In this document: piece by piece, positions 62,971-64,000 of the stretch
Layout: each line of letters begins with the position of its first letter
How positions within the stretch are numbered: the stretch's first letter is position 1
Source of the DNA: Glutamicibacter arilaitensis Re117
Lineage (GTDB): Bacteria > Actinomycetota > Actinomycetes > Actinomycetales > Micrococcaceae
Assembly: GCF_000197735.1 (NCBI RefSeq)
Contig: NC_014550.1
Span: 1,798,001 to 1,862,000 of the forward strand
Direction of reading: 5' to 3'
Length of the DNA: 64,000 bases
Notes under the pieces: model-generated
Told to the model about the DNA's origin: nothing
Databases searched by the model: none
What the model saw: the letters and a program-made list of their open reading frames with translations, nothing else
Made by a program: the position numbers and the translations under genes

Positions 62971-63858
62971 TGAGCCGTCTTTGCGGTACTTGCCGCGACG
63001 GCGCAGGTAGCGCTCGAACTCGCGGGCGATGGACTCGCCGCTGGCTTCGGGCAGCTCACTGGTATCCGTAGCCTGCTCCAGCAGCGCAACGTACTTGGCC
63101 ACGTCCGGGTCCGCTGCCGCCAGCTCATCGACACCATGCTTCCAAGCCAATGCGTCTTCGCGCAGCTTCTGGTCGGGCACCGAGACCGGGATGATCTCCT
63201 CGAGCAGCTCGATGATGGCTAATTGCACCCGCGGGCTGGGGGACTGGGCCACATAGTGGGAGAGCTGCGCCCAGAGCGAGAGGCTGGGAATCCCGTACTG
63301 CTCAAACTGCACGCCGAGCACCGAAGGGATGCCCGTGGGTCCCTCATAGGTCGAGGCGCTGATCTTCAGATGCGCTTGGAGGCGCGGATCATCGCTGGCC
63401 AGCGAGGTCGGTACCGGACGGGTATGCGGTACATCGGCCAGCAAAGCGCCCAGGGTGATCACCGCATGGGCGTTATGGGTTTGGGCTTCCCTGATGATCC
63501 GCGAGCAGAAAGCCTGCCACTTGAACGTCGGTTCCACCCCGAGCACCACCAATAGGTCAGCTGCCGCGTTGGGCAAGAGGATCTTGTAGATCTCGGTGCG
63601 CGGCCACTGCACTTCCCGCCCGGTTTCGGTGCGCCGTGTCGTGGGCCGGGTGAACTGGTAGTCGTAGAAGTCGTCTTCGCCCACGGTCGCCACATGCTCA
63701 TAGGCATTGGATTCCAGCAGCAGGCGGACCGCATCGGTGGCCGCCGAGCCGGCATCATTCCACCCCTCGAAGGCAGCCAAGACGATGGTGGGACGGATCT
63801 CATGCTGGGTCTTGGCGATATAGCTGTTCAGCGTCGGGGCGTGGTATTCCTCGTTCAT
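62950..63858 (-). CDS. PAC2 family protein
   Basis: 302 residues from ATG 63858 (AAGGAG upstream). It has PAC2 blocks IVLAAFEGWNDAGSAATDAV at the start, WPRTEIYKI, LLVVLGVEPTFKWQAF, VITLGALLADVPHTRPV, and YEGPTGIPSVLG. PAC2 proteins are related to proteasome assembly chaperones; bacterial members have no settled function. A start seven codons upstream is possible but overlaps the ribosome site. Confidence 0.88.
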   Translation of the reverse strand: MNEEYHAPTLNSYIAKTQHEIRPTIVLAAFEGWNDAGSAATDAVRLLLESNAYEHVATVGEDDFYDYQFTRPTTRRTETGREVQWPRTEIYKILLPNAAADLLVVLGVEPTFKWQAFCSRIIREAQTHNAHAVITLGALLADVPHTRPVPTSLASDDPRLQAHLKISASTYEGPTGIPSVLGVQFEQYGIPSLSLWAQLSHYVAQSPSPRVQLAIIELLEEIIPVSVPDQKLREDALAWKHGVDELAAADPDVAKYVALLEQATDTSELPEASGESIAREFERYLRRRGKYRKDGSGSDFDI

Positions 63859-63942
63859 TTCAAGACTCCTTAGCAGCACTGGAGCTCATCGGCGTGGCTA
63901 GCCGAAGCGGCTTAGCCCCACTCTTCCATCTAGAATGGACTC

Positions 63943-64000
63943 ATGCCAAGCACCAGTTTTGACTTTGACGCCGGAAGCGAGAGCCCCGTCCCACACGCTG
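63943..64000 (+). CDS. Start of a gene cut by the right window edge
   Basis: ATG 63943 opens a frame to the window end (19 codons, PSTSFDFDAGSESPVPHA). TAGAAT at 63931-63936 leaves 6 bases before the ATG, which is the spacing expected for a leaderless message. Too little is visible to name a product. Confidence 0.5.
   Translation, partial: MPSTSFDFDAGSESPVPHA

Overview
The window looks like chromosomal DNA of a high-GC actinobacterium of the Micrococcaceae type (Arthrobacter or Glutamicibacter-like; genus is inference). The evidence is two mycothiol biosynthesis genes (mshA, mshC), a class A RNase P RNA, the long GapB form of glyceraldehyde-3-phosphate dehydrogenase, two MptB-type lipomannan mannosyltransferases, and small actinobacterial families (DUF3099, DUF5703, DUF2637). 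Most of the window is ordinary housekeeping DNA with tightly packed genes, TAGTG, ATGA and TAATG stop/start overlaps, and strong hairpin terminators.

Layout. 1-7.6 kb: secreted purple acid phosphatase (cut by the left edge), yaaA, rnpB, gapB, a pair of truncated gene remnants, peptide deformylase and an acyl-CoA dehydrogenase that lacks the usual catalytic glutamate. 8-14 kb: a large LuxR-type regulator, an aldo/keto reductase remnant, two identical tRNA-His genes flanking a complete IS3-family element with a textbook -1 frameshift signal, and orn. 14.8-25 kb: two tandem mannosyltransferases, a VanZ/RDD protein, a DUF2637 protein, a single-domain ppGpp synthetase-like protein, an ABC-F ATPase, a lipoprotein and a DUF3099/zinc-protein/SURF1 operon. 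25-35 kb: fabG plus a second SDR, a lipoprotein, VanW, serB, an ABC ATPase/TSUP permease/TrmH operon, rpmE2, a lipoate ligase-like gene and an MBL-fold hydrolase. 35-42 kb: pepN, then an area with two more remnant pairs, orphan hypotheticals, a DapA-like aldolase and a VOC protein.

42-49 kb is a fatty-acid module: acyl-CoA oxidase and its TetR regulator on one strand; thiolase (fadA2-like), high-molecular-weight FabG4 and MaoC-type HtdX on the other. They diverge from an inverted repeat that is a good candidate TetR operator. 48.7-54 kb: mshA, a proline iminopeptidase, an orphan membrane protein, tRNA-Leu, an NADP-dependent oxidoreductase and an Nramp-fold transporter without the Nramp metal motif. 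54-64 kb: an overlapping response regulator/histidine kinase/TAXI binding-protein operon whose last gene is frameshifted, an M20 peptidase, an acyl-CoA dehydrogenase-like flavoprotein, small conserved proteins, uppP, mshC, a PAC2 protein and the first codons of a further gene.

The most unusual pattern is three separate places (near 5.35, 38.45 and 40.34 kb) where two genes point away from each other and both have lost their 5' parts, so only the two 3' ends meet at one junction. No CRISPR array, prophage or obvious new defence system was seen.
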